Positions 1 through 5,218 of a DNA stretch of 8,024 nt are shown one piece after another. Under the pieces are notes generated by a model. It was not told the origin of the DNA and searched no databases. It saw only the letters and a list, made by a program, of their open reading frames with translations. The translations under genes were made by a program, and so were the position numbers. Each line of letters begins with the position of its first letter. The stretch's first letter is position 1. The DNA is from Gammaproteobacteria bacterium (GTDB taxonomy: Bacteria; Pseudomonadota; Gammaproteobacteria; Steroidobacterales; SZUA-146): the NCBI GenBank assembly GCA_013002925.1, contig JABDLQ010000349.1, positions 1 through 8,024 of the forward strand, given 5' to 3'.

Positions 1-1
1 G

Positions 2-88
2 ACGCAACATGCCGCTTATTATGGCGGCCTGGTCTGGGTTCTGGCAATGCTGGAAGAATGGCTGACACAGCACCGTCTGGACATCTGA
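2..88 (+). CDS. 3' end of an unrecognised gene, cut by the left edge
   Basis: The frame starting at base 2 is open from the window edge to a TGA at 86-88 and gives 28 residues ending in EEWLTQHRLDI. The tail is rich in Leu, Trp and Tyr and looks like the amphipathic C-terminal helix of a real protein rather than random translation. I do not recognise the family from so short a piece and assign no function. It runs towards the minus-strand operon, so the two units converge with about 140 bp between their stop codons. The longer frame starting at base 58 is an overlapping shadow with no protein-like features. It could still be chance, since only 87 bases are visible. Confidence 0.5.
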   Translation, partial: TQHAAYYGGLVWVLAMLEEWLTQHRLDI

Positions 89-229
89 TCGTCTGCGGTT
101 TCACTATCGAGCAGTCACCACAGCGTACAAATAATCCTGGTCAGCCGGAGAGTCGGAACCCGGGATGCCCGTTGCGCGAGAATCGCAACGCTAGACAAAC
201 GCACGGCTCACGTAATTTTCTGCTTCAGA
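89..229. other. Convergent intergenic region
   Basis: This 141-base gap lies between the stop of the left-edge plus-strand gene and the stop of the minus-strand deacetylase. I see no convincing gene in it. It holds one short perfect inverted repeat at 170-190 (listed separately) and no T-rich run typical of a strong intrinsic terminator on either strand. Rho-dependent or weak bidirectional termination would have to serve both transcripts. Confidence 0.5.
170..190. terminator. Possible weak bidirectional hairpin between convergent genes
   Basis: CGTTGCG at 170-176 pairs perfectly with CGCAACG at 184-190 around a 7-base loop. It lies between two convergent genes, where a bidirectional terminator is expected. 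No U-tract follows the stem on either strand, so this is not a canonical intrinsic terminator and may be incidental. Confidence 0.22.
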
Positions 230-1153
230 TCAGGCCGCAAACTGTACCGGCGCTTCAAAATAGCTGCGCAGCAGGCGCAGGCTAAAGCGCCAGCCCACAT
301 GGTCACCGAATCCGACGCGTGGAATTTCGAAGCGGTTAATCGACCGGTCTGCAAACCCCCACTGCGTCGAAAACGCCGCTTCAAATCCCAGTTCCGACAG
401 CATCTGGACATGCGTTTTATCGTAATCCTGGCCCGGCTTACCGTTGGGATACGCAAAATAACGAAGCTTGCACCCCACTAATTGCTCCAAAAAGTCCCTG
501 CCGGCGATGATATCTTCACGGGCATCCTGAGCCGGAAGGCGCCGGAGTATCGGGTGACTTGCCGTATGAGCACCGATGGTCATGCCCCCCGCATGCAGCG
601 ACTTGACCTGCGCCGAGGTCATCATCAGATCATCCGGCAAATCCACTTCGGCGATTTTTGCCACTCGTCTGACTGCCTGTTCGCGTTCGTCGGGTTGTAG
701 ATATTTAAACACCGGTATGATGGCGTTGATTGCAGCGACACGTTGTGCATTGGTGCGTACAGGTAAGATGGGCAATTCGAACTGTTCGAGGTCCAGCGCA
801 GTTTTACGCGTTGATCGCAACGCTTCAATAATCGTGTCGTTCCACATACGCCCGCCGTCAAGGTAATCTGACGCAATAAAGAATGTGGCGGGTAGCCCGA
901 TGCGCTGCAGTTCATCGAATGCTACTTCAAAGTTGTTGCGGTAGCCATCATCAAATGTAATCACCACTGAATTGCGATGAAGCTTGCCGGCAAACAATCC
1001 GCGCACACCCTCGTCAATGGAAATGACGTTAAAATACCTTGCCAGTGACTCCAGTTGTTTGCGAAATATATGCCGATGACAGGTATTCAGATGCAACGGG
1101 TCGGCATCCGCCGGCACCTGGTGATAATTTAATATTGCCAAACGATTCTTCAT
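230..1153 (-). CDS. Polysaccharide deacetylase (NodB domain, carbohydrate esterase 4 type)
   Basis: Predicted metal-dependent hydrolase removing N- or O-acetyl groups from a polysaccharide or its precursor. The 307-residue product opens with MKNRLAILNYHQV, a common start of this family. Its NodB motifs are in order: TFDDGY at 66-71 (catalytic and metal Asp), HTASHP at 196-201 (metal-binding His196 and His200) and RYFAYPNG at 231-238. About 120 residues separate the first two motifs, an insertion also seen in other relatives. I chose the ATG at 1153 because the domain begins right there and it leaves 16 nt after the ligase stop. A GTG at 1258 in the same frame would add 35 residues that resemble a signal peptide but overlap the ligase gene. 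From this start the protein has no signal peptide and would be cytoplasmic. It is the last gene of the operon. The substrate is inferred to be the EPS made by this locus; it is not the DUF3473-containing deacetylase common in exosortase loci, as no such C-terminal extension is present. Confidence 0.9.
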   Translation of the reverse strand: MKNRLAILNYHQVPADADPLHLNTCHRHIFRKQLESLARYFNVISIDEGVRGLFAGKLHRNSVVITFDDGYRNNFEVAFDELQRIGLPATFFIASDYLDGGRMWNDTIIEALRSTRKTALDLEQFELPILPVRTNAQRVAAINAIIPVFKYLQPDEREQAVRRVAKIAEVDLPDDLMMTSAQVKSLHAGGMTIGAHTASHPILRRLPAQDAREDIIAGRDFLEQLVGCKLRYFAYPNGKPGQDYDKTHVQMLSELGFEAAFSTQWGFADRSINRFEIPRVGFGDHVGWRFSLRLLRSYFEAPVQFAA

Positions 1154-1169
1154 AACCCTGCCCGACGCT

Positions 1170-2516
1170 TCACGTTCGCACATTGCGGGCGATGGCGCCG
1201 CCATCACCAGCAGGAGCGCCCAAACCGTGCTTGATGCGCAGATTCCGCATCTGTTCACTCACCATCGAATAGTCCTCTGCCAGCGGTTGTGTCTCAAGGA
1301 TCATCCGCAAAATGACCGTCAACGCAATCAGGTGATAGTAGAGGTCGAAATAGGCCATACCCAGAAAAGCCCCACCCACAGCATAGGAGCACATCGACAC
1401 AATTAACATGCGCGACAAACTTACAATCCACTCGCAATCCTTGCGCTTTTTGGCAAGGGAAATATTACGCATGCAGGTAATCAGAGCGGCCGATCCCAGG
1501 GCCAGGAAAAGGCCGAGGCCAACAAACCCCTGCTCGGCAAGAATTTCAAAATATATACTGTGCGAATCGTGAAACTCCGTCGGGTCGGGAGCGTAACGCA
1601 GGAATAGTTCCTGGGTAAACGTCCCAAATCCACCACCCGTCATGGGATGATCAAGCGCCAGATAAAATGCAAACCACCATGCATTGATGCGGCCCATCGC
1701 CGAATCATCCTGCTCGTATTCGGTGATGCTAAACATACGCTCATGGTAGTGGTCCGGCATAAAATTCCACAGAGCAATGCCAGCCAGAACCAACAGAACA
1801 CCGATGATTAGTTTGCGCGGGCTGTATAACCAGAAGACGCCACACATGGCACCAACTGCTAAAAAAGCGCCTCGGGAATGGGTAGTGAGAATAGCCAGCG
1901 AAGTGAGTCCCAGCACCCCGAAGATTCCCAATTTGACGCGCTTGTCGGCAACGGTCTGCATGACATACACCAGAAGCGGGATTGTCATCACCAGTACAAG
2001 ACCAAGCGAATTGTTGTCTTCAATGAAGCTGCCAGCCGGCCCCCAGACCAGGTAATTTCCACCGGTCAAAATTGAAAACAAGCCACCTTTGACACCAAAA
2101 AATGCCAGCGAGGCGACAATCACCCAAACCAGATATTTCACCTGCTCTTTAGTGCGAATCAATGCCACCGTGAGAAATGCGAACAGCTGAATTTTCATCG
2201 TCCTGTCCCATTCGATCATCGACATTTCCCGATCCAGGGCCATGAACGTACTCAAATTCATCCAGAATACGAAAAAAATCCAGATCACAGTCAGTGGGAT
2301 AAGCTTTATGCTTCTGGGACCCCTGTAGAACACCAGTCCTGCAAGAGTGGTCACACCGACCAGCATGGCAAACGGAAAGTTATAAGCAAACCCCCATGTG
2401 AGGCGATGAGGATTCATATAGCCCAGCCATGACCATACCAGTATGCCCAGCCACGGCCTCGCCAGAATCAGTGGCAGGCTGCCTGCCACGATGATGAGTA
2501 CTAATGCATCTCTCAT
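1170..2516 (-). CDS. O-antigen-ligase/Wzy-like membrane protein, exosortase A-associated
   Basis: A 448-residue polytopic inner-membrane protein with about ten or more hydrophobic segments, the first at 4-31 and others around 48-64, 72-90, 110-120, 129-150, 171-188, 196-211, 216-230, 236-250, 330-347 and 366-405. It resembles the 'putative O-glycosylation ligase, exosortase A system-associated' family (the TIGR03097 type as I recall it), marked by WGPAGSFIEDNN at 158-169. The Wzy_C/O-antigen ligase pattern is also present: THSRGAFLA at 212-220, then a periplasmic loop and DSHSIYFEILAEQGFVG at 317-333. Such proteins transfer or polymerise undecaprenyl-linked glycan at the periplasmic face; which of the two applies here cannot be read from sequence. 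The last ~35 residues are a polar, Gly-rich tail. No strong Shine-Dalgarno motif precedes the ATG, but a five-codon mini-ORF overlaps it (see findings). It sits between algD and the deacetylase. Confidence 0.9.
   Translation of the reverse strand: MRDALVLIIVAGSLPLILARPWLGILVWSWLGYMNPHRLTWGFAYNFPFAMLVGVTTLAGLVFYRGPRSIKLIPLTVIWIFFVFWMNLSTFMALDREMSMIEWDRTMKIQLFAFLTVALIRTKEQVKYLVWVIVASLAFFGVKGGLFSILTGGNYLVWGPAGSFIEDNNSLGLVLVMTIPLLVYVMQTVADKRVKLGIFGVLGLTSLAILTTHSRGAFLAVGAMCGVFWLYSPRKLIIGVLLVLAGIALWNFMPDHYHERMFSITEYEQDDSAMGRINAWWFAFYLALDHPMTGGGFGTFTQELFLRYAPDPTEFHDSHSIYFEILAEQGFVGLGLFLALGSAALITCMRNISLAKKRKDCEWIVSLSRMLIVSMCSYAVGGAFLGMAYFDLYYHLIALTVILRMILETQPLAEDYSMVSEQMRNLRIKHGLGAPAGDGGAIARNVRT
1189..1207 (-). 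repeat. Hairpin near the ligase stop codon
   Basis: GCGATGGC at 1189-1196 faces GCCATCAC at 1200-1207 with a 3-base loop, giving an 8-pair stem with one G-U wobble in minus-strand RNA. It lies within the last coding codons of the ligase gene (the GDGGAIA residues), 17 bases before its stop codon and about 35 bases ahead of the deacetylase start. It might affect ribosome access or mRNA processing at this junction; the role is speculative. Confidence 0.3.
2471..2489 (-). repeat. Perfect 8-bp stem hairpin early in the ligase coding region
   Basis: GTGGCAGG at 2471-2478 is the exact reverse complement of CCTGCCAC at 2482-2489, with a 3-base loop. In minus-strand mRNA this is a GC-rich hairpin at nucleotides 28-46 of the ligase gene, within codons 10-16. 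Strong structure this close to a start codon can slow initiation or early elongation; an effect here is inference only. Confidence 0.4.
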
Positions 2517-2530
2517 TTCTGTTCAAACAT
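2513..2530 (-). CDS. Possible five-codon leader ORF (MFEQK) overlapping the ligase start
   Basis: On the minus strand an ATG at 2528-2530 opens a five-codon frame, MFEQK, whose TGA overlaps the ligase ATG in an ATGA arrangement. An AGGG lies about nine bases upstream of this ATG, a better ribosome-binding match than anything directly ahead of the ligase ATG. Such an overlap can couple translation by termination-reinitiation. A frame this short can easily arise by chance, so confidence is low. Confidence 0.25.
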   Translation of the reverse strand: MFEQK

Positions 2531-2602
2531 GCTCGTTAACCCTGTGCACATACGGCACCGGTGAGTCGATTAATCATACTATCTGGATGAGCATGCTGAC
2601 GC

Positions 2603-3919
2603 CTACCAGCATACTCCGCTGTAACCGCACGGCAACTGCTCAACGTCCTTCATGCCCACCAGATCAATGACATATTGATTCTCCCGGGCACGGTTTTTAA
2701 CCTCATCGAGTATCTCTTGCCCACCCAGGCCAACGATAATTACGTCACCATGCGCCATCACCTCAGCACTCGAAGCGCACATCAACTCTGCTATGTGTGG
2801 AATGCTTTCTTCAAGATAACGTTTATTGGCACCCATCAGGCGCGCCAGATTGACTTCCGGGTCGTAGATTCTAAGCTGCATGCCCTTGCCTATCAAAGAC
2901 TCTGCCATGGTCAACAGTGGGCTCTCCCGCAGATCGTCGGTACCACTTTTGAAACTCAGACCGATCATTCCTACAGAGCGTGTATTTTGCGCGAGAACCA
3001 TATCCAGCGTATGACGTATGTGGGTTTCGTTGCTCGGCAACATACCGGCTAACATCGGCAACTCAACATCATTTTCACGAGCTACATGCAACAGGGCGCG
3101 CAAGTCTTTCGGTAGACAGGAGCCGCCAAATGCAAATCCGGGACGCAAATAGGCAGTTGAAATATTGAGTTGCCTGTCTTCGCACACCAGCTCCATGACT
3201 TTGCGCGAATCGACATCCAGGCTCTGTGTGACCCGGCCGATTTCATTGGCAAAAGTGATCTTGAGTGCATGAAACGCATTACAGGCATATTTGAGACACT
3301 CGGCCGTGCCGATATCAGTGCTGATAAATTTACACGGTAATTGTCCAAACAAATCCTCCAATAACCGCGCTGAAGTTTCGTTGTTACATCCGACAATCGT
3401 CATCGGTGGATTATCGTAATCGCGTATCGACGAGCCTTCCCTCAGGAATTCAGGCTGAAAGCACAAACCGAACTCCTCACCACTGCGTTTGCCGGAGTGC
3501 TTCTCGATGAGCGGCTCGATCGTCTTCATCACGGTGCCGGGTCGCACAGTGGAACGTATCACCACCGTGTGGAAACCACTTTTTTGTTTCAGGCCCTCAC
3601 CAATTTCCGCAGACAGTCGCTCGATCGCACCAAGATCCTGATCGCCATTTTTTCGTGACGGCGTACCGACGCAAACGAAAGACATCTGAGTCGCACTGAT
3701 CGCTTCGGTACAATTCGTTGTCACCGTGACCCTGCCGCTGTTGACAGCGGTCGCCATGGTTTCCTGAATACCCTCTTCCACGATCGGCGGCTTGCCGGAC
3801 GCGATCAAATCCAGCTTGGTCTGATCGATATCGACACCAACCACTTGATGACCGTCACGTGCGAGGCACGCCAGCGAGACGGCTCCAACATAACCGAGTC
3901 CAAAAATACTGATATTCAA
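2603..3919 (-). CDS. algD: GDP-mannose 6-dehydrogenase (AlgD-like)
   Basis: Predicted cytosolic NAD-dependent enzyme that oxidises GDP-mannose in two steps to GDP-mannuronic acid. The 438-residue product matches remembered Pseudomonas AlgD (436 residues) almost throughout. It has the Rossmann motif GLGYVG at 7-12 with Asp30, FVCVGTPSRKNGDQDLG at 81-97, a QPEFLREG segment at 155-162, Lys210 in LKYACN, the catalytic Cys268 in GFAFGGSCLPKD, FKSGTDDLRESP at 323-334 and the terminal Cys-Trp shared with AlgD. The start is TTG at 3917-3919: it gives MNISIFGLGYVG, aligned with the AlgD N-terminus, and AAGGA sits seven bases upstream. A closer out-of-frame ATG stops after two codons. UDP-glucose dehydrogenases share the fold, but the motif details favour the GDP-mannose enzyme. 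No alginate polymerase or epimerase gene is in the window, so the product probably feeds the local EPS rather than alginate. Confidence 0.92.
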   Translation of the reverse strand: MNISIFGLGYVGAVSLACLARDGHQVVGVDIDQTKLDLIASGKPPIVEEGIQETMATAVNSGRVTVTTNCTEAISATQMSFVCVGTPSRKNGDQDLGAIERLSAEIGEGLKQKSGFHTVVIRSTVRPGTVMKTIEPLIEKHSGKRSGEEFGLCFQPEFLREGSSIRDYDNPPMTIVGCNNETSARLLEDLFGQLPCKFISTDIGTAECLKYACNAFHALKITFANEIGRVTQSLDVDSRKVMELVCEDRQLNISTAYLRPGFAFGGSCLPKDLRALLHVARENDVELPMLAGMLPSNETHIRHTLDMVLAQNTRSVGMIGLSFKSGTDDLRESPLLTMAESLIGKGMQLRIYDPEVNLARLMGANKRYLEESIPHIAELMCASSAEVMAHGDVIIVGLGGQEILDEVKNRARENQYVIDLVGMKDVEQLPCGYSGVCW

Positions 3920-3926
3920 AACATTA

Positions 3927-3931
3927 TCCTT
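3927..3931 (-). promoter_or_regulatory. Shine-Dalgarno site that decides the TTG start of algD
   Basis: Minus-strand GAGAAGGA contains AAGGA at 3927-3931, seven bases before the TTG at 3919. That spacing is ideal for TTG, whereas the ATG at 3924 would be only two bases away and stops after ATG TTT. Together with the match to the AlgD N-terminus, this supports the rare TTG start. Confidence 0.7.
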
Positions 3932-3934
3932 CTC

Positions 3935-3957
3935 AAAAAGCGCCCTGCTGGCGATTT
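3935..3957 (-). terminator. Possible weak terminator or attenuator hairpin upstream of algD
   Basis: On the minus strand CGCC (3950-3953) and GGCG (3941-3944) pair around a five-base loop, flanked after one mismatch by AAA/TTT pairing, and are followed by a run of five T (3935-3939). The layout resembles a weak intrinsic terminator placed directly ahead of the algD ribosome-binding site. The GC stem is only four pairs, so efficient termination is doubtful; partial attenuation is possible. Confidence 0.3.
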
Positions 3958-3979
3958 AACATCCAAGTTGCGAGTGTGC

Positions 3980-3993
3980 TGCCGTGCACGGCA
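3980..3993. promoter_or_regulatory. Perfect 14-bp palindrome in the gap before algD (candidate operator)
   Basis: TGCCGTGCACGGCA at 3980-3993 equals its own reverse complement. It lies in the 78-base gap between the upstream glycosyltransferase and algD, just after the former's stop codon. It could be a binding site for a dimeric regulator or form a five-pair RNA hairpin with a TGCA loop. No regulator can be named from the sequence. Confidence 0.35.
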
Positions 3994-3997
3994 ATTC

Positions 3998-5218
3998 TCA
4001 TATTATACGTTGAATCAATTGATCCAATTTGTGACATGTGTCGTGCCAGGAAAACGTTGTGGCAAAATCACGGGTGTCCTGGCGTGTCGGCCGGTCCTTT
4101 TCGAGCCTTTCCAGAGCTTCCACGATGGCGGTTGAAGAGCGCTCGCGCATCAGCACTCCCGCGCGGGGATCACTGACGACCTCAGGGTTTCCGCCAACGG
4201 CGGTGGCTATCACCGGGTTACCGCAGGCAATCGATTCCAGCAGCACATTGGCCATACCCTCACGGCTGGATGCCAAAACCAGGGCATCTGCAGCCGTATA
4301 CAGCTCCACCATTCGCCGGCGCCCGACCCGCCCGAGAAATCTGACGCGAGGTGCGACGCCCAGACGCTGTGCCTGGCTCTCCAAAGAAGCACGCTGCGGC
4401 CCGTCACCGGCAATCAGCAATACTGCATCGGGAATCCGGGGCAGTGCATCAATCACCAGATCATGGCCTTTCAGCTCCACCAGGTTACCGGCAGACAGCA
4501 AAACCTGTTGATTACCTCCTTGCTCATCGAATCCCATGCGCTGTCGCAATACGGTGCGGTCACCCGGTCGAAACTCCTGCAGATCAACTCCATTTCTAAG
4601 CACGGTGATTTTCGTTTCATCAAACCCAAGCTCAGCCATTTTGGCGGCAAGGGCAGCAGACACCGCCACTATGGCCTGACATCGTGCAGCGGCCTCCCGC
4701 ATCATGCGCAAAGGCCCCTGGTACTGACTGATTAAATTAATATCGCTACCACGAGCCGTGATCATCAACGGTAAGTCGAATTTCTGCGCCAACCGGGCCG
4801 CAGCCACCCCGTCCGGGTAAAAATAATGTGCATCTATCAAGGCCGGTCTAAACCCGTTCCGTAATAACTGTGTCATCGAGCTTCCGGCGCTGCGGTAAAG
4901 GAAACCGGGCGTCAGATTCATACCGACTTTTGGAATCACCAGGTAACGAGGATGCCACACGTCAACACCCTGGCGTGATTCATGGGCAGGCACACGAGCC
5001 CGGGTGGCGTAGGCACCAAACCGGCGGGACTTAAGTGGGAACCACGGTACCGGAGCAAGCACGTGGCTGTGATAGGCATGCTGCTTTAATAACGCTTGCA
5101 GCCGCGTCTCCACAAAAGTTCCCAACGCTGGCTGAGCGGCGTTGGGATATAAGGTGGTAAACGTCAAAAACGACGTCGACACCGGAATCGTCCGAATATC
5201 ATGCAGCCGCCCTGGCAT
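3998..5218 (-). CDS. Glycosyltransferase family 4 of the EPS locus
   Basis: Predicted cytoplasmic or membrane-associated GT-B enzyme transferring a sugar from a nucleotide donor to the growing EPS unit. In the 406-residue form the N-terminal acceptor domain begins with TTLYPNAAQPALGTFVETRL and contains DAHYFYPDG near 129-137 and ITARGSDINL near 153-162. The C-terminal donor domain shows VLRNGVD at 206-212, GNLVELKGHDLV from 244, IAGDGP near 269-274 and the EX7E motif in SSREGMANVLLE (Glu320, Glu328). This pattern is common in glycosyltransferases of exosortase-A loci. The start is uncertain: ATG at 5218 overlaps the amidotransferase stop by 20 nt; GTG at 5182 lies 16 nt after that stop; TTG at 5254 overlaps by 56 nt. 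None has a strong Shine-Dalgarno site, and the conserved fold begins only after about residue 14, so the GTG is a real alternative. Donor and acceptor sugars are unknown. Confidence 0.9.
   Translation of the reverse strand: MPGRLHDIRTIPVSTSFLTFTTLYPNAAQPALGTFVETRLQALLKQHAYHSHVLAPVPWFPLKSRRFGAYATRARVPAHESRQGVDVWHPRYLVIPKVGMNLTPGFLYRSAGSSMTQLLRNGFRPALIDAHYFYPDGVAAARLAQKFDLPLMITARGSDINLISQYQGPLRMMREAAARCQAIVAVSAALAAKMAELGFDETKITVLRNGVDLQEFRPGDRTVLRQRMGFDEQGGNQQVLLSAGNLVELKGHDLVIDALPRIPDAVLLIAGDGPQRASLESQAQRLGVAPRVRFLGRVGRRRMVELYTAADALVLASSREGMANVLLESIACGNPVIATAVGGNPEVVSDPRAGVLMRERSSTAIVEALERLEKDRPTRQDTRDFATTFSWHDTCHKLDQLIQRII
4002..4007 (-). promoter_or_regulatory. TATAAT box, possible internal promoter for algD
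   Basis: The minus strand reads TATAAT, an exact sigma-70 -10 consensus, across the last codons of the upstream glycosyltransferase gene. The sequence 16-18 bases further upstream (AAATTG or neighbours) is a poor -35 match, and no extended -10 TG is present. If used, transcription would begin close to the 14-bp palindrome, an operator-like geometry. The hexamer may simply reflect the Ile-Ile codons ATA ATA's neighbourhood. Confidence 0.22.

Noticed and set aside
58..285. 75-codon plus-strand open frame at the left edge
   Set aside because: It overlaps the end of the frame 2-88 and runs through the gap into the deacetylase 3' end; its composition (Pro, Asn, Arg, Gln) is unlike a folded protein.
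2675..3052. 125-codon plus-strand open frame antisense to algD
   Set aside because: It lies wholly within the well-supported AlgD-like gene and has no recognisable motif or ribosome-binding site.
2603..3919. UDP-glucose 6-dehydrogenase as identity of the sugar dehydrogenase
   Set aside because: Residue-level agreement with AlgD, including the N-terminus, the GFAFGGSCLPKD context and the C-terminal Cys-Trp, favours GDP-mannose 6-dehydrogenase, though substrate specificity is not proven.
4038..4511. 157-codon plus-strand open frame
   Set aside because: It is antisense to the glycosyltransferase with strong motifs on the minus strand; the translation is Ser/Arg/Thr-rich with no domain pattern, typical of a shadow frame.
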